Shown here: piece after piece, positions 7,261 to 15,732 of the stretch
How the letters are laid out: each line of letters begins with the position of its first letter
Numbering within the stretch: the stretch's first letter is position 1
Origin: JAGVWT01 sp964538405
Lineage (GTDB): Archaea > Nanobdellota > Nanobdellia > Pacearchaeales > GW2011-AR1
Direction of reading: 5' to 3'
Assembly: GCA_964538405.1 (NCBI GenBank)
Contig: CAZIET010000003.1
Coordinates: forward strand, 1 to 33,454
DNA: 33,454 nucleotides
Position numbers and translations under genes: made by a program
Notes under the pieces: generated by a model
Database searches by the model: none
What the model was told of the DNA's origin: nothing
What the model saw: the letters and a program-made list of their open reading frames with translations, nothing else

Positions 7261-8749
7261 CGGATCTTTCCACCATGTCATTTATGTCGTAGTATCCCTT
7301 CTGATTTACATAATTCACGTTGCTTCCGCAATCTCCCAAGGCAATGCACATCCTGTTTTGTTCGCTTGCCCAATTCGCTCCAAGGCAATCGCAGTTTTCA
7401 GTACATTCCCAGCTTCCTAAAATTGATTTTTTGAATTTCACGACACATTTGTTGTTTGCAGTTGCGCAAAGTGTTTCTGCGTTGCTCGTTGGTGCAGTTG
7501 CGTTTCCAGTTGACTTCCAGAAATCAAATCCAGGGGCATTTTTTGGAACGCATTTATCGTTGCTCCATTGGCAATCTCTTTGATCTGTATTCAGGCAATC
7601 TTTTTCACTGTCCTGTGCAGTGCATTCCTGCCACATGTTTACTCTGCATGCAGCAGTCTTGAATTTGTTTACTTCATCCTGAATGCATGTTTCCTGCCTG
7701 AAATCAGCGCAGGCTTCTGTAGTCACATCTCCATTATAGCAGACTTGCCTGAAGTATCTGCTTCCAGGAAGATTCTTACCATTGTCGGAAGAAACACACC
7801 ACGATTCTCCATGCTGGTACTTGTTTCCTTTGTAACTGCAGCTTAAATCTCTGCATATGTAACTTCCCAATTTAGGGGATGTCGGATCTGCACTTCTCTG
7901 ATATGCTTTTCCTGTACTGCCAAGATAGTAATCGCAATTTCCACATGTTGCAGAACCAGCGTTGTTTTTTCCATAACCACAGCTGTCTACCTTGCTTACA
8001 ACTTTTTGCCAGTATGCAGGATCCTCTGATTTTTCATAATCATAGATATTTGCCAGATTCCCGCATGTGTCCACAAAATAGACTTCATCCCTTCCTTCCA
8101 CAACTATTGTTTTTTGACTGGGTCCGCAGTTTGTTGCTAATTCTGCAGCGGAACATAAAAATCCTTCATGGAATTCAACGCTTGAATTTGTTGAACTGGT
8201 GCTTATTTTGCTGCATTCAGCCTGGCTTATGAATCTGCATGTCCTCTGGAAATCTTTTTCAAAAACACAAGCCCCTTTCACGCTCGATGTTGCCGTTGCA
8301 ATGCATTGGGCTTCGCTTTTGATGTTTGGTTTGTAATCTGTTTCCAATCCATACAATGAGGACAGTTGGGTGCATCTTGTCTGCGTTACAAATGCGGCCT
8401 GGTCTCCAAGAAGACAGCATCCCAATTGGCATTGTGGAATATTTGCTGCCTGATCATTGAACCAGACTCCGGCTTTTCCCTTGACAGGCTCGGAGCAAAC
8501 CCTCTCAGGAGTGTTTTCCATGCATATTCCTTCTTGATTGTTTACACAAGTTCCCAATCTGCAATAGGAAGTTGCATCACAGCTTGTTGGTACGTATCTG
8601 TAATTCTGATCTACCTTGTCCAATGGAACATTTTGGCACCATGCTCCGTCTTTTGTTTTTTCTGCACAGTATGTGCTTTCAGCAAGGACAAAACTATTTG
8701 CAAATAAAAATATTCCAAGTATCACTAAAAAATAAATTTTGTTTTTCAT
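7250..8749 (-). CDS. Cys-rich secreted protein (locus A, second gene)
   Basis: A 499-residue protein with a clear Sec signal (MKNKIYFLVILGIFLFANSF, cleavage near VLAES). The rest is packed with cysteines: DGAWCQNV, SYCRLGTCV, PQCQLGCCLLGD, the FVDTCGNLANIYD block, YICRDLSC, GESWCVSS and the closing GSWECTENCDC with ALGDCGS. The same blocks occur in the same order in residues 1 to about 540 of the locus B giant (for instance FLDTCGNLANVYD, YICKDLTC, GGWKCAENCDC). ATG 8749 overlaps the preceding stop in an ATGA. ATG 8764 is also in frame but lies further inside that gene. No enzyme motif was recognised. Probably forms a disulfide-braced external domain working with the next protein, to which it is fused in locus B. 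Confidence 0.75.
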   Translation of the reverse strand: MKNKIYFLVILGIFLFANSFVLAESTYCAEKTKDGAWCQNVPLDKVDQNYRYVPTSCDATSYCRLGTCVNNQEGICMENTPERVCSEPVKGKAGVWFNDQAANIPQCQLGCCLLGDQAAFVTQTRCTQLSSLYGLETDYKPNIKSEAQCIATATSSVKGACVFEKDFQRTCRFISQAECSKISTSSTNSSVEFHEGFLCSAAELATNCGPSQKTIVVEGRDEVYFVDTCGNLANIYDYEKSEDPAYWQKVVSKVDSCGYGKNNAGSATCGNCDYYLGSTGKAYQRSADPTSPKLGSYICRDLSCSYKGNKYQHGESWCVSSDNGKNLPGSRYFRQVCYNGDVTTEACADFRQETCIQDEVNKFKTAACRVNMWQECTAQDSEKDCLNTDQRDCQWSNDKCVPKNAPGFDFWKSTGNATAPTSNAETLCATANNKCVVKFKKSILGSWECTENCDCLGANWASEQNRMCIALGDCGSNVNYVNQKGYYDINDMVERSDEE

Positions 8750-9498
8750 ATTCCTGGTGGCCATGCAACACTTCTCGTTGCGAACTGGAACTTGTCTCCA
8801 GTGTCTCTATTTGTTATGATGTAAATCTTGCTTCCGTCGGTTTGCTTATTCTTTTCAACTTTTATGTTGTGGTAATAATCCATATATATCGTAGTTTCGG
8901 AATCTCCATATCTTGCTTCCATATTCAAGATGCTGTTTGCAATGCTTACCAGTTCATATGTGCTTTTGTCAATTGAAACAGTTATGTTGTCGTATCTTTC
9001 TGTTCCTTCTCTCGTCAATGTCAAACTGTTTTGGAATGTTATTTGAACTTTGTTTGGAATCAATTCAACTTCCGTTTCTCCCTTTACCAAATTCACAGCG
9101 TATCCTTGTCTTTCAAAGCTCTGCTTTAATGAATCAAAGCACGCATTCACTTCGCTAGTGATTTCGTTTTTTATTTCACTTTCAACATGTGCCTTAAGCA
9201 ATGGCTGCTGCATGACACAAGTTGTGTAATATTCTTCCGTGTAACACAGATATTCTATTTTTTGATCTTTATGCAAAAGGTATTTCTGCGGATTCATGCT
9301 TCCTCCTTGAACTGATAGCTCATCAACCGTTGTTTCCACTTTTCCCTTTATGCAATCTTGAATATATAATACGGGATTGTTTGTGCTGACTCCCAATCCC
9401 GTTCTTACTTGAGGAACAAAGAAATAAACCATAACCCCAAGGGCAATAATTACTACTGCAATGATTATGAATATCGTTAATTGCCCCCTCTTTTCCAT
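8746..9498 (-). CDS. Class III signal-peptide protein, locus A starter gene
   Basis: A 250-residue protein starting MEKRGQLTIFIIIAVVIIA: a prepilin-like signal with KRGQ before a hydrophobic helix. The soluble part shares with the locus B equivalent a YLCY box, a Cys then QxPLL, EIxNxI, NCFDxL/ACFDSL, a GY-x-V strand, and the C-terminal FAxR..PPGI. I chose ATG 9498 because a TATA-like element sits about 25 nt upstream (leaderless) and because it puts RGQ at position 4 as in its relatives. ATG 9549 would add 17 basic residues. The stop codon overlaps the next ATG. Probably inserted by the pilin-type route and forming the base or partner of the two Cys-rich proteins. Confidence 0.75.
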   Translation of the reverse strand: MEKRGQLTIFIIIAVVIIALGVMVYFFVPQVRTGLGVSTNNPVLYIQDCIKGKVETTVDELSVQGGSMNPQKYLLHKDQKIEYLCYTEEYYTTCVMQQPLLKAHVESEIKNEITSEVNACFDSLKQSFERQGYAVNLVKGETEVELIPNKVQITFQNSLTLTREGTERYDNITVSIDKSTYELVSIANSILNMEARYGDSETTIYMDYYHNIKVEKNKQTDGSKIYIITNRDTGDKFQFATRSVAWPPGI

Positions 9499-9515
9499 CC
9501 TGTTTTTATGGCTTT

Positions 9516-9526
9516 TTAATTTAAAA
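9516..9526 (-). promoter_or_regulatory. Predicted TATA box of locus A
   Basis: The minus strand reads TTTTAAATTAA, centred about 24 nt upstream of ATG 9498. It lies between the Lrp gene stop and that start, so locus A may have its own promoter as well as read-through from the regulator. Confidence 0.4.
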
Positions 9527-9563
9527 ACTCTTTGATAATTTTTTGACATTTTTTATTCCATTT

Positions 9564-10052
9564 TTAGGATGATAAATCGTAATATTCAAATTTGTATGTT
9601 TTGAGGATCAACATTCCTTTCCAGTCTGCAATTAGTTCACTATGTTTTTGTCTTATTTCAGTTGAGATTTTATCAAGTTCGTCTGTAGTTTTTGCAATCA
9701 AAACACACGTTAAATCAAAATCTCCCATCACAGAAAGCAAATCAATAACTCTTGGATGGTTTTTTAGATAGTTAATGAAGTTCTCTTTTTCCTTTTCATC
9801 AATATTTCTTAGTTTGATCTTTATATCTGCAACCAATGGGAATCCTATTGCTCTTGGATCTATGAAAATCCCTGAAGTGAAAATTCCTTTCGCCATCATT
9901 TCTTTTATCCTTCTATGGGTAGAATCAATTGAAAGATGGACTTTTTTTGCTATATCTGTTAGTTGGACTCTTCCATCTTCTTGGAGAATCATGAGAATTT
10001 TTTTATCCTTTTCATCCATTATCCTCGACTTAAGTTTGGTGTTTACAGGCAT
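9564..10052 (-). CDS. Lrp/AsnC family transcriptional regulator
   Basis: A 162-residue protein with both family domains. Residues 12-60 form the HTH (MDEKDKKILMILQEDGR, LTDIAKKVHLSIDSTHRRI), followed by the linker GIFTSGIFIDPRAIGF and the alpha-beta sandwich RAM domain (VADIKIKLRN, HPRVIDLLSVMGDFDLTCVL, YKFEYYDL). The family binds DNA as dimers or octamers and responds to amino acids. A strong TATA-like element (10071-10084) lies about 25 nt before ATG 10052, which supports this start over the internal ATG at 10019. It is divergent from nadE, and its stop is 65 nt before the locus A starter, so it may regulate itself, nadE, or the surface locus. Confidence 0.9.
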   Translation of the reverse strand: MPVNTKLKSRIMDEKDKKILMILQEDGRVQLTDIAKKVHLSIDSTHRRIKEMMAKGIFTSGIFIDPRAIGFPLVADIKIKLRNIDEKEKENFINYLKNHPRVIDLLSVMGDFDLTCVLIAKTTDELDKISTEIRQKHSELIADWKGMLILKTYKFEYYDLSS

Positions 10053-10070
10053 TTTCTTAATAATTAAGGT

Positions 10071-10084
10071 ATATTTATAAATTT
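10071..10084 (-). promoter_or_regulatory. Predicted TATA box of the Lrp gene
   Basis: The minus strand reads AAATTTATAAATAT, centred 25 nt upstream of ATG 10052. One of the clearest TATA boxes in the window. Confidence 0.55.
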
Positions 10085-10115
10085 AGTGATAAATTAAGAC
10101 ATTCTAAAGGAAAAG

Positions 10116-10145
10116 TTTAAATAAAGTAGATACTACTAAATAGTA
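10116..10145 (+). promoter_or_regulatory. nadE promoter with candidate operator dyad
   Basis: TTTAAATA at 10116-10123 is a TATA-like element. About 22 nt downstream of its centre the dyad TACTA-CTAAA-TAGTA (10131-10145) covers the predicted transcription start. A 15-nt AT-rich dyad at the start site next to a divergent Lrp gene is a plausible Lrp-type operator. Not proven. Confidence 0.35.
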
Positions 10146-10168
10146 ACTAAATATGGTAAAAAACAAAA

Positions 10169-11179
10169 ATGAAAATCGATACAAACGAAATCAATGAAGT
10201 TTTAAGAACAAAAAAACCAAAAATAAATTTGGAGTCAAAAGTAGGCTTAGCAAAAGTTAGATTGCCTGAAGGATACAAAGATTTGGCTTTGGATTTAATA
10301 AGAAGGTCTTATGATGAAGTTAGTGTAAACTATGGGAAACCCGCAGTAGTTGCTGTTGGTTTATCCGGAGGATTAGATTCTTCAACCGCTTTAGCTGCTG
10401 CAGTTGAAGCTGTTGGAAAAGACAATACAAGGGCAGTCTTATTGAGACACGATTACATGACTGATGGTGAAAAAGAAGATGCCGGATATGCAGATTTTAT
10501 GATAAATTATCTTGGTGTTGAAGCAGACACTATAGATATAAGTGGTTTAGTAAGAGCACATTGGGATTTGACGGGAAAAAAAGATCATGGTCCTTTTGTA
10601 AATAATTTATTGAAGGCAGAAGGATTGGCAAGGGCGAGGGCAAGTGCGCTTGAGAGTTATAGTTCTTCAGAAGATGCAATTACGATTGATACCTCAAACA
10701 TGACTGAACTAGTATTGGGAAATGTGACGACTGGTGCATATATGGGGATGGTTGAAATTTTTGAAGATTTGTTGAAATCAGAAGTGTATGAGCTTGCAAG
10801 ACAATTGGGAGTGCCAGCAAGAATTAGGGATCAACAGAAAAGAATAAGTGAATTTAGTTCAACTCATGAGCATATGTTTGGAGCAGATTTTAGATATCTT
10901 GATCCACTTGTACATAGGTTTTTGAAGGGAGTAACTTCAGAACAAGCTGCAAAAGAGCTCGGACATGGGGAGGAATGGGTCAAGAAAATGTATTCTAGGA
11001 TGGATGGGACGAGGTTTAGATACTCTGCGGCAGGCCCAATCTCTAGAATGTCTGAATTTGATGAAAATGAAGGAAAAGATGCAGCATGGGTTGGGGGAAT
11101 GAAGACTTATTGGAAAGATGCTCAGAAACTAAAACTTGCCAGAGAATTACATAAATTAAGGGAGGAATATTTACCATGA
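10169..11179 (+). CDS. nadE: NAD(+) synthetase
   Basis: A 336-residue protein that amidates deamido-NAD to NAD in the last step of NAD synthesis, with ATP and ammonia. The N-type ATP pyrophosphatase P-loop SGGLDSS is at 66-72 after a beta strand (AVVAVGL). The region DTSNMTELVLGNVTTGAYMG and then LLKSEVYELARQLGVPARI match the NadE deamido-NAD and ATP-binding segments. It lacks an N-terminal glutaminase domain but carries about 50 residues before the synthetase core and is longer than ammonia-dependent enzymes (about 250-275). The start is ATG 10169; an out-of-frame ATG lies 16 nt upstream. Its stop overlaps the downstream nitrilase-family start (ATGA). That suggests a split glutamine-dependent enzyme. 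Confidence 0.88.
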   Translation: MKIDTNEINEVLRTKKPKINLESKVGLAKVRLPEGYKDLALDLIRRSYDEVSVNYGKPAVVAVGLSGGLDSSTALAAAVEAVGKDNTRAVLLRHDYMTDGEKEDAGYADFMINYLGVEADTIDISGLVRAHWDLTGKKDHGPFVNNLLKAEGLARARASALESYSSSEDAITIDTSNMTELVLGNVTTGAYMGMVEIFEDLLKSEVYELARQLGVPARIRDQQKRISEFSSTHEHMFGADFRYLDPLVHRFLKGVTSEQAAKELGHGEEWVKKMYSRMDGTRFRYSAAGPISRMSEFDENEGKDAAWVGGMKTYWKDAQKLKLARELHKLREEYLP

Positions 11180-12054
11180 AAAATCCAAAAGTGATGGTGG
11201 TCCAGATGGAAATTGTTCCATTGAATCCAAAAAAGAATTTTGAAAAGATAGTGAAATTCTTTAAATTAGCTAAAGAAAATTCGTGTGATTTTATAGTTTT
11301 CCCGGAAAAATTTGATGGAATTCTTGCATCCGAGGACTACATGGAAGATAACCCTAAAAAATTTATCATAGGAATTCAAAAGCTATGTAAAGAAAATAAG
11401 ATTTATTGTATAGCCGGTTCAATTCTAGAAAAAAGAGAAAACAAATATTATAACACTTCTTATTTAATAGGCAGAAATGGAAAAATAATCGGTAATCATG
11501 ATAAAATTGCTTTGACAAAATATGGCGAATCTGAGTATACTGAGAAAGGGGAAAAATTACAAGTTTTTGACACTGAATTTGGGAAAATAGGGATACTGAT
11601 TTGTAGGGATTTTTTATATCCAAATTTAGCTAGAGAGTTAGCGAAAAAAGATGTAAAAATAATTTTTTGTCCTGCTTTTTGGAGCTATTACTCTAACCTT
11701 TATGATAAAAATGAGGAATTTTTGAAGACAAATTTCCCGATTGATGCAGATATAAAAACACTACAATTATTCCCTGCAGTTAGAGCAATGGAAAACGAAG
11801 TTTTTTTTGTGATTGCAAATGCAGCTGGGATTTATAAGTGCAGAGGAAAGACTGAAAAAGGAAAAGTAGTCTCTAATCCTGCTTTGGAAAAGTTGGCTGG
11901 ACATTCCAGTATAGCTGCTCCTTTGACAGGAAGACTTGCTTCACTGGATTCTTATGAAGAAAGTTATATAGTAAGTGAATTGGATATGGATATCTTAGAG
12001 GATAGCAAATTTACTTTTTCTGTTAGAAATTCTGATCCATCACCATTAAAATGA
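11176..12054 (+). CDS. Nitrilase-superfamily (carbon-nitrogen hydrolase) protein, possible glutaminase partner of NadE
   Basis: A 292-residue protein with the complete C-N hydrolase triad: E44 (IVFPEKF), K110 (GNHDKIAL) and C143 (ILICRDF). The flanking strands match the superfamily fold (VMVVQMEIVPL at the start, AVRAMENEVFFVIANAAG late). The family hydrolyses amides and nitriles. In bacterial and eukaryotic glutamine-dependent NAD synthetase the same domain is fused in front of the synthetase and feeds it ammonia through a tunnel. Here it is a separate gene placed after nadE with a 4-nt overlap, so the two proteins are made together. Inferred role: ammonia supply to NadE. Alternative: an independent omega-amidase or N-carbamoyl hydrolase. 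Confidence 0.82.
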   Translation: MKNPKVMVVQMEIVPLNPKKNFEKIVKFFKLAKENSCDFIVFPEKFDGILASEDYMEDNPKKFIIGIQKLCKENKIYCIAGSILEKRENKYYNTSYLIGRNGKIIGNHDKIALTKYGESEYTEKGEKLQVFDTEFGKIGILICRDFLYPNLARELAKKDVKIIFCPAFWSYYSNLYDKNEEFLKTNFPIDADIKTLQLFPAVRAMENEVFFVIANAAGIYKCRGKTEKGKVVSNPALEKLAGHSSIAAPLTGRLASLDSYEESYIVSELDMDILEDSKFTFSVRNSDPSPLK

Positions 12055-12057
12055 TTT

Positions 12058-15000
12058 TCAACTAAATTTAGTCGGATTTATCTGGATTGCACAGCCAGAG
12101 TTTGTATTATTGAACAAGTCCTTGCACTTAATGTAATGTATTTTCTTTGGATCCCAAGCTATTGTGTGGTCTTTTGTGAACCCAATCTCCATTGCCTGTC
12201 CTGACTCTGCATTGAAATTGCAATTGTCATAAGACGCATAGCATTTTGCCTGCTCATTTGTAACTATTTTCAATTTGCCTTCATTGTATGCTCTCACAAC
12301 TATTGGGGCAGAGGAATCTATATTCAATTTGAATGGCATCATTGCTTTCGCTTCATTGCCAACAGAATCTCTGCATGTTATTGAGACATTGTAGTTTCCA
12401 TTGATTAAATTGAATTTTTGTTTGTGCACTTTTGCATTTGTATTCAGGAATGGTATTGAATCATTTCCCCACTGATAGAAGCATGTTGAAATTCCATTGT
12501 TCACCCCACTAGTAGTTTCCACATTAAATTCAACTGCGAATGAACTTCCTCCACCAAGAATTTCGGCAAATGTTACTGGATTTATGTTTATTCTTGCTCC
12601 ATTGTAAATGATATAAGTTGAATTAATTGCCAGGTTTGTTTCTGTTACAGATATTGTGTAAGCATAATCTTCGATATTTGTGTTTCTTTCACTCGCATTG
12701 GTTTTCCAAGGCTGATCCCTGCATTTTATGTAAAAGCTATTCTGTTTGCTTAAGTTAGTGAATGTTGTAGTGCATGGCCATCCGAATATCTGTCTGTCAG
12801 AAAGGTTTGTCAGACAGCTCATGGAATTTGACATGGAATCATAATCTTTATCCTTTGATTTATCATATCTGCACTCGGCAGGCTCATTTGTCCACATTGT
12901 GAAATTTGTGGTATTTGTCCCGAATTTTAGTTTGCTTGCATTTGCAGGACTTGTTTTTGTCAATGAATGTATTACCGGGGTGAGATCAGGGCCAGAATTT
13001 ATGCAGAAGTTCACAACATATTCATTTAGATTGAAATTTCCAAAGTAATCCTTGCATCTTATGTACATTTTCATGTCTCCGCTGAAGCCATCAATCAAGT
13101 TTCCATGAACTTCATTTGCTTCCAAAATTCCAAGGCTTAATCCTGTTGCTGCAAAAGTATGATTCAAAGAATAATGTGTTGCCTCTGCCGCAAATCCTTC
13201 CATTGAATCATAAGATGCTATTGGGGTGAAACTCCATTTGCATTGAGCGTATTCGTCCGTTTTCAATGTGAAAACTGCCGGAGTGAATTCCTGTATGCAG
13301 CTTTTGTTTGTTCCGCTTATGTTTACGCTGTTCGTAGTTTCATCTTTGAAGAAATAATTTTCAGTCAATACAATTCCAGAAGATATTTTTGGAGGGGTAG
13401 ATTCTGATTTAAGACTTTGACATAATGGATTATCTGTATTCTCATTTATCAAAACACATGCTTGTCCAAGAGATTCGCATCTGTATTTGGTGCACGGCTT
13501 TGAAGGATCACCATTGCATTTTGTACACATATCTCCTCCAGTTGGAGCCTGCCAAGGCATGCATGTGAATTTTACAGTTTTTGTTTTTGTCTTTCCCCAT
13601 CCTATCGCGATTATTATTACGACTACGGCAATTGCTATAAAACCAATTGTAAGAGTACTAATTCCGTAGATTGTTTGCACGCCAGCATAATGAAGACCTA
13701 TAGTGGCTCCAGCAACTCCAGATGCAACTGTAATTGCCGTTGCAGCAGTTCCTGTAATTCCTAACTTTTTTATTAGTAGTTGTCCTATTATGATTCCAAT
13801 TGATGCTCCAGCAGCAGCAGCCCCAAAAGAGTATAATGAAACTCCCATTACCTGTGTGTGTATATATGCATTTCCAACTGTTTTTAAAAATAGAAAATTA
13901 GTTGCTGTTACTGCTGTTCCTGCAGATCCCAATCCGCTTTGCACGCCGGCAAGATTTATTCCTTCAGATAAAGGCGTAACGCTTCCTGCAGAAGAAGCAC
14001 TTTCAGTAAGTTGTTGAACAGTTAGTGTTTGAATTCCCCCTGATTTTGGCGTTAGATATTTTTTGTAATCCTTCCATGAAACTTCTGGAGCACCTTTTGT
14101 GTTAATATTATCTGTTCCTTCCCCAACATAATTAATGTAACTTCCACAATCACCGAGAGCAACACAGAAGTCATTCATCTTTTCAGAAAACTCTTTTTTT
14201 TCACAATCGCAGTTTTCCGCGCATTTCCATCCTCCACTCAAAGTTTTCACATAAACTACTGTACATTCTGTATTCGCGATAGAACATAAAACATCGCTTC
14301 CAGTTACAGTTTCTTCCTTCATGTCAAATCCACGTGGATACTGGGGTAAGCAAATATCAAACTCAAATTTGCTGTCAATTTTTATGTTTTTACTAAGGCA
14401 TTGTGAATTTCCATTGCATTTTTTTGACATGTCTTCATCACCATTGTAATCAATGCATTTTATTGCTTCATTTACTATACAGGATGCAATTGAGAAAGTT
14501 TTGTCTCCGTCTGTAATATCTTTTTGCTGACATATTTTGCTTCTATAATTCCCACAAATGTTTTTCTTGACTTCTCCATTGCTGCAAGATACAAGCCAGT
14601 GCTCGCTTCCAACAAGATCTTTTCCTTCTCCAACATATCCATCGTAAGAACACCATGATTCTCCATTTTGTCTTTGTTTTCCCTTTTCGTCGTTGCATGT
14701 AAGGTCTTTGCAAATGTAACTTCCATAATCTACTTGGGTCTTGTTTGCTGAAGAACATTGAGAGCTCGTTATTGAATCGCATTTTCCGCAGCTTTTTGCT
14801 GGATTTGTTGAGTTGATAGTGCAGCTTTCCTGAGAAACAGAATTCCAGTATTCTGTTGAATTTATTTTTGAAGAATCATAAACATTTGCCAAATTTCCAC
14901 ATGTGTCCAAAAAATAAACGTTTCCATTACTGCATTTGGTCTGGGGACTTGGCTTACAACTTGTATTTAAATCTGTATTTGAGCACAGAGTTCCAGAATA

Positions 15001-15732
15001 AAACATTCCACTAATATTAGTGCATTCAGAATTGCTTACAAATCTGCAGCTTCCTGAAGCTGTAATGCATGCACCTTGTAATGAGGATTGGCTTTGAATT
15101 ACTGCGGATAAATTTGCTTCATTCATCCCTAACTGGAAATTAATTGGCAATCCTTGCGAATTTGATAATGCTTCACAGTGTTTTTTTGTTGTGATTTGCG
15201 CATTGTTTCCCAAAATGCATGCTCCCTTCTGGCATTGAGGAACTTCAAAAATTCCTAAATTTGTCCAGTTTCCCTTGCTTGATTCACAAGCTTGTTTTGG
15301 AGCATTTGCAGCACAAGTCAGGCCATCATTGTAAATGCAAGTTCCTGTAACACACATAGACGTTTCGCTGCATTTTGTTGGAAGAGGATTTGCACAGCTA
15401 TTTGGTGAAGTCGAAGAAATGAATTCTGTAACTGTGTCCTGACATAACGCTCCGCTGTTTGTAACGGTACAGCATTGGAGCGTGGCATTGTTAATGTCTT
15501 GGGCAGAAACAACTCCAATTTGTTTTATTGTTATTAGACTAATGAAAATTTTTCCAATATCAGAAACCAAATCACTGAATTCATTTGAGTAGCTTGTTTT
15601 TGTTTTGCTTTGGTAAGAACTACTTATAAGATAACTGTCTGCAGCAGCCATATTCACAAGCAAGAAGCCTTGAAGTACGGCTAAAAGCAATAAAAATTTC
15701 AAATTCTCTTTTTTATTTATCTTATTTATCAT
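12058..15732 (-). CDS. Giant Cys-rich surface/membrane protein (locus B, fusion of the two locus A proteins)
   Basis: A 1224-residue protein with an N-terminal hydrophobic signal (LKFLLLLAVLQGFLLV). Residues to about 540 repeat the Cys-rich blocks of the locus A second protein (MCVTGTC, PQCQKGACILG, FLDTCGNLANVYD, YICKDLTC, GGWKCAENCDC, ALGDCGS). Residues 610-715 are a Gly/Ala-rich multi-helix region (SFGAAAAGASIGIIIGQLL, TLTIGFIAIAVVVIIIA). FTCMPWQAPTGG and a Cys cluster (LGQACVLI) follow near 720. Four modules with paired cysteines come next (CKWS/IRCKD, CRYD/IKCRD, CFYQ/ITCRD, CYAS/IKCKD), the first two containing YDSM. I chose ATG 15732 because it overlaps the preceding stop as ATGA, exactly as in locus A. 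Many N-x-S/T sites suggest glycosylation. Function unknown; the outside-the-cell location is inferred. Confidence 0.78.
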   Translation of the reverse strand: MINKINKKENLKFLLLLAVLQGFLLVNMAAADSYLISSSYQSKTKTSYSNEFSDLVSDIGKIFISLITIKQIGVVSAQDINNATLQCCTVTNSGALCQDTVTEFISSTSPNSCANPLPTKCSETSMCVTGTCIYNDGLTCAANAPKQACESSKGNWTNLGIFEVPQCQKGACILGNNAQITTKKHCEALSNSQGLPINFQLGMNEANLSAVIQSQSSLQGACITASGSCRFVSNSECTNISGMFYSGTLCSNTDLNTSCKPSPQTKCSNGNVYFLDTCGNLANVYDSSKINSTEYWNSVSQESCTINSTNPAKSCGKCDSITSSQCSSANKTQVDYGSYICKDLTCNDEKGKQRQNGESWCSYDGYVGEGKDLVGSEHWLVSCSNGEVKKNICGNYRSKICQQKDITDGDKTFSIASCIVNEAIKCIDYNGDEDMSKKCNGNSQCLSKNIKIDSKFEFDICLPQYPRGFDMKEETVTGSDVLCSIANTECTVVYVKTLSGGWKCAENCDCEKKEFSEKMNDFCVALGDCGSYINYVGEGTDNINTKGAPEVSWKDYKKYLTPKSGGIQTLTVQQLTESASSAGSVTPLSEGINLAGVQSGLGSAGTAVTATNFLFLKTVGNAYIHTQVMGVSLYSFGAAAAGASIGIIIGQLLIKKLGITGTAATAITVASGVAGATIGLHYAGVQTIYGISTLTIGFIAIAVVVIIIAIGWGKTKTKTVKFTCMPWQAPTGGDMCTKCNGDPSKPCTKYRCESLGQACVLINENTDNPLCQSLKSESTPPKISSGIVLTENYFFKDETTNSVNISGTNKSCIQEFTPAVFTLKTDEYAQCKWSFTPIASYDSMEGFAAEATHYSLNHTFAATGLSLGILEANEVHGNLIDGFSGDMKMYIRCKDYFGNFNLNEYVVNFCINSGPDLTPVIHSLTKTSPANASKLKFGTNTTNFTMWTNEPAECRYDKSKDKDYDSMSNSMSCLTNLSDRQIFGWPCTTTFTNLSKQNSFYIKCRDQPWKTNASERNTNIEDYAYTISVTETNLAINSTYIIYNGARININPVTFAEILGGGSSFAVEFNVETTSGVNNGISTCFYQWGNDSIPFLNTNAKVHKQKFNLINGNYNVSITCRDSVGNEAKAMMPFKLNIDSSAPIVVRAYNEGKLKIVTNEQAKCYASYDNCNFNAESGQAMEIGFTKDHTIAWDPKKIHYIKCKDLFNNTNSGCAIQINPTKFS

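Noticed and set aside
13703..14017. Long plus-strand open frame opposite the giant locus B gene
   Set aside because: It lies opposite a coherent Cys-rich and hydrophobic protein. It is a composition shadow (Ala/Pro/Val rich) with no start signal. The same applies to the frames opposite 6331-8976.
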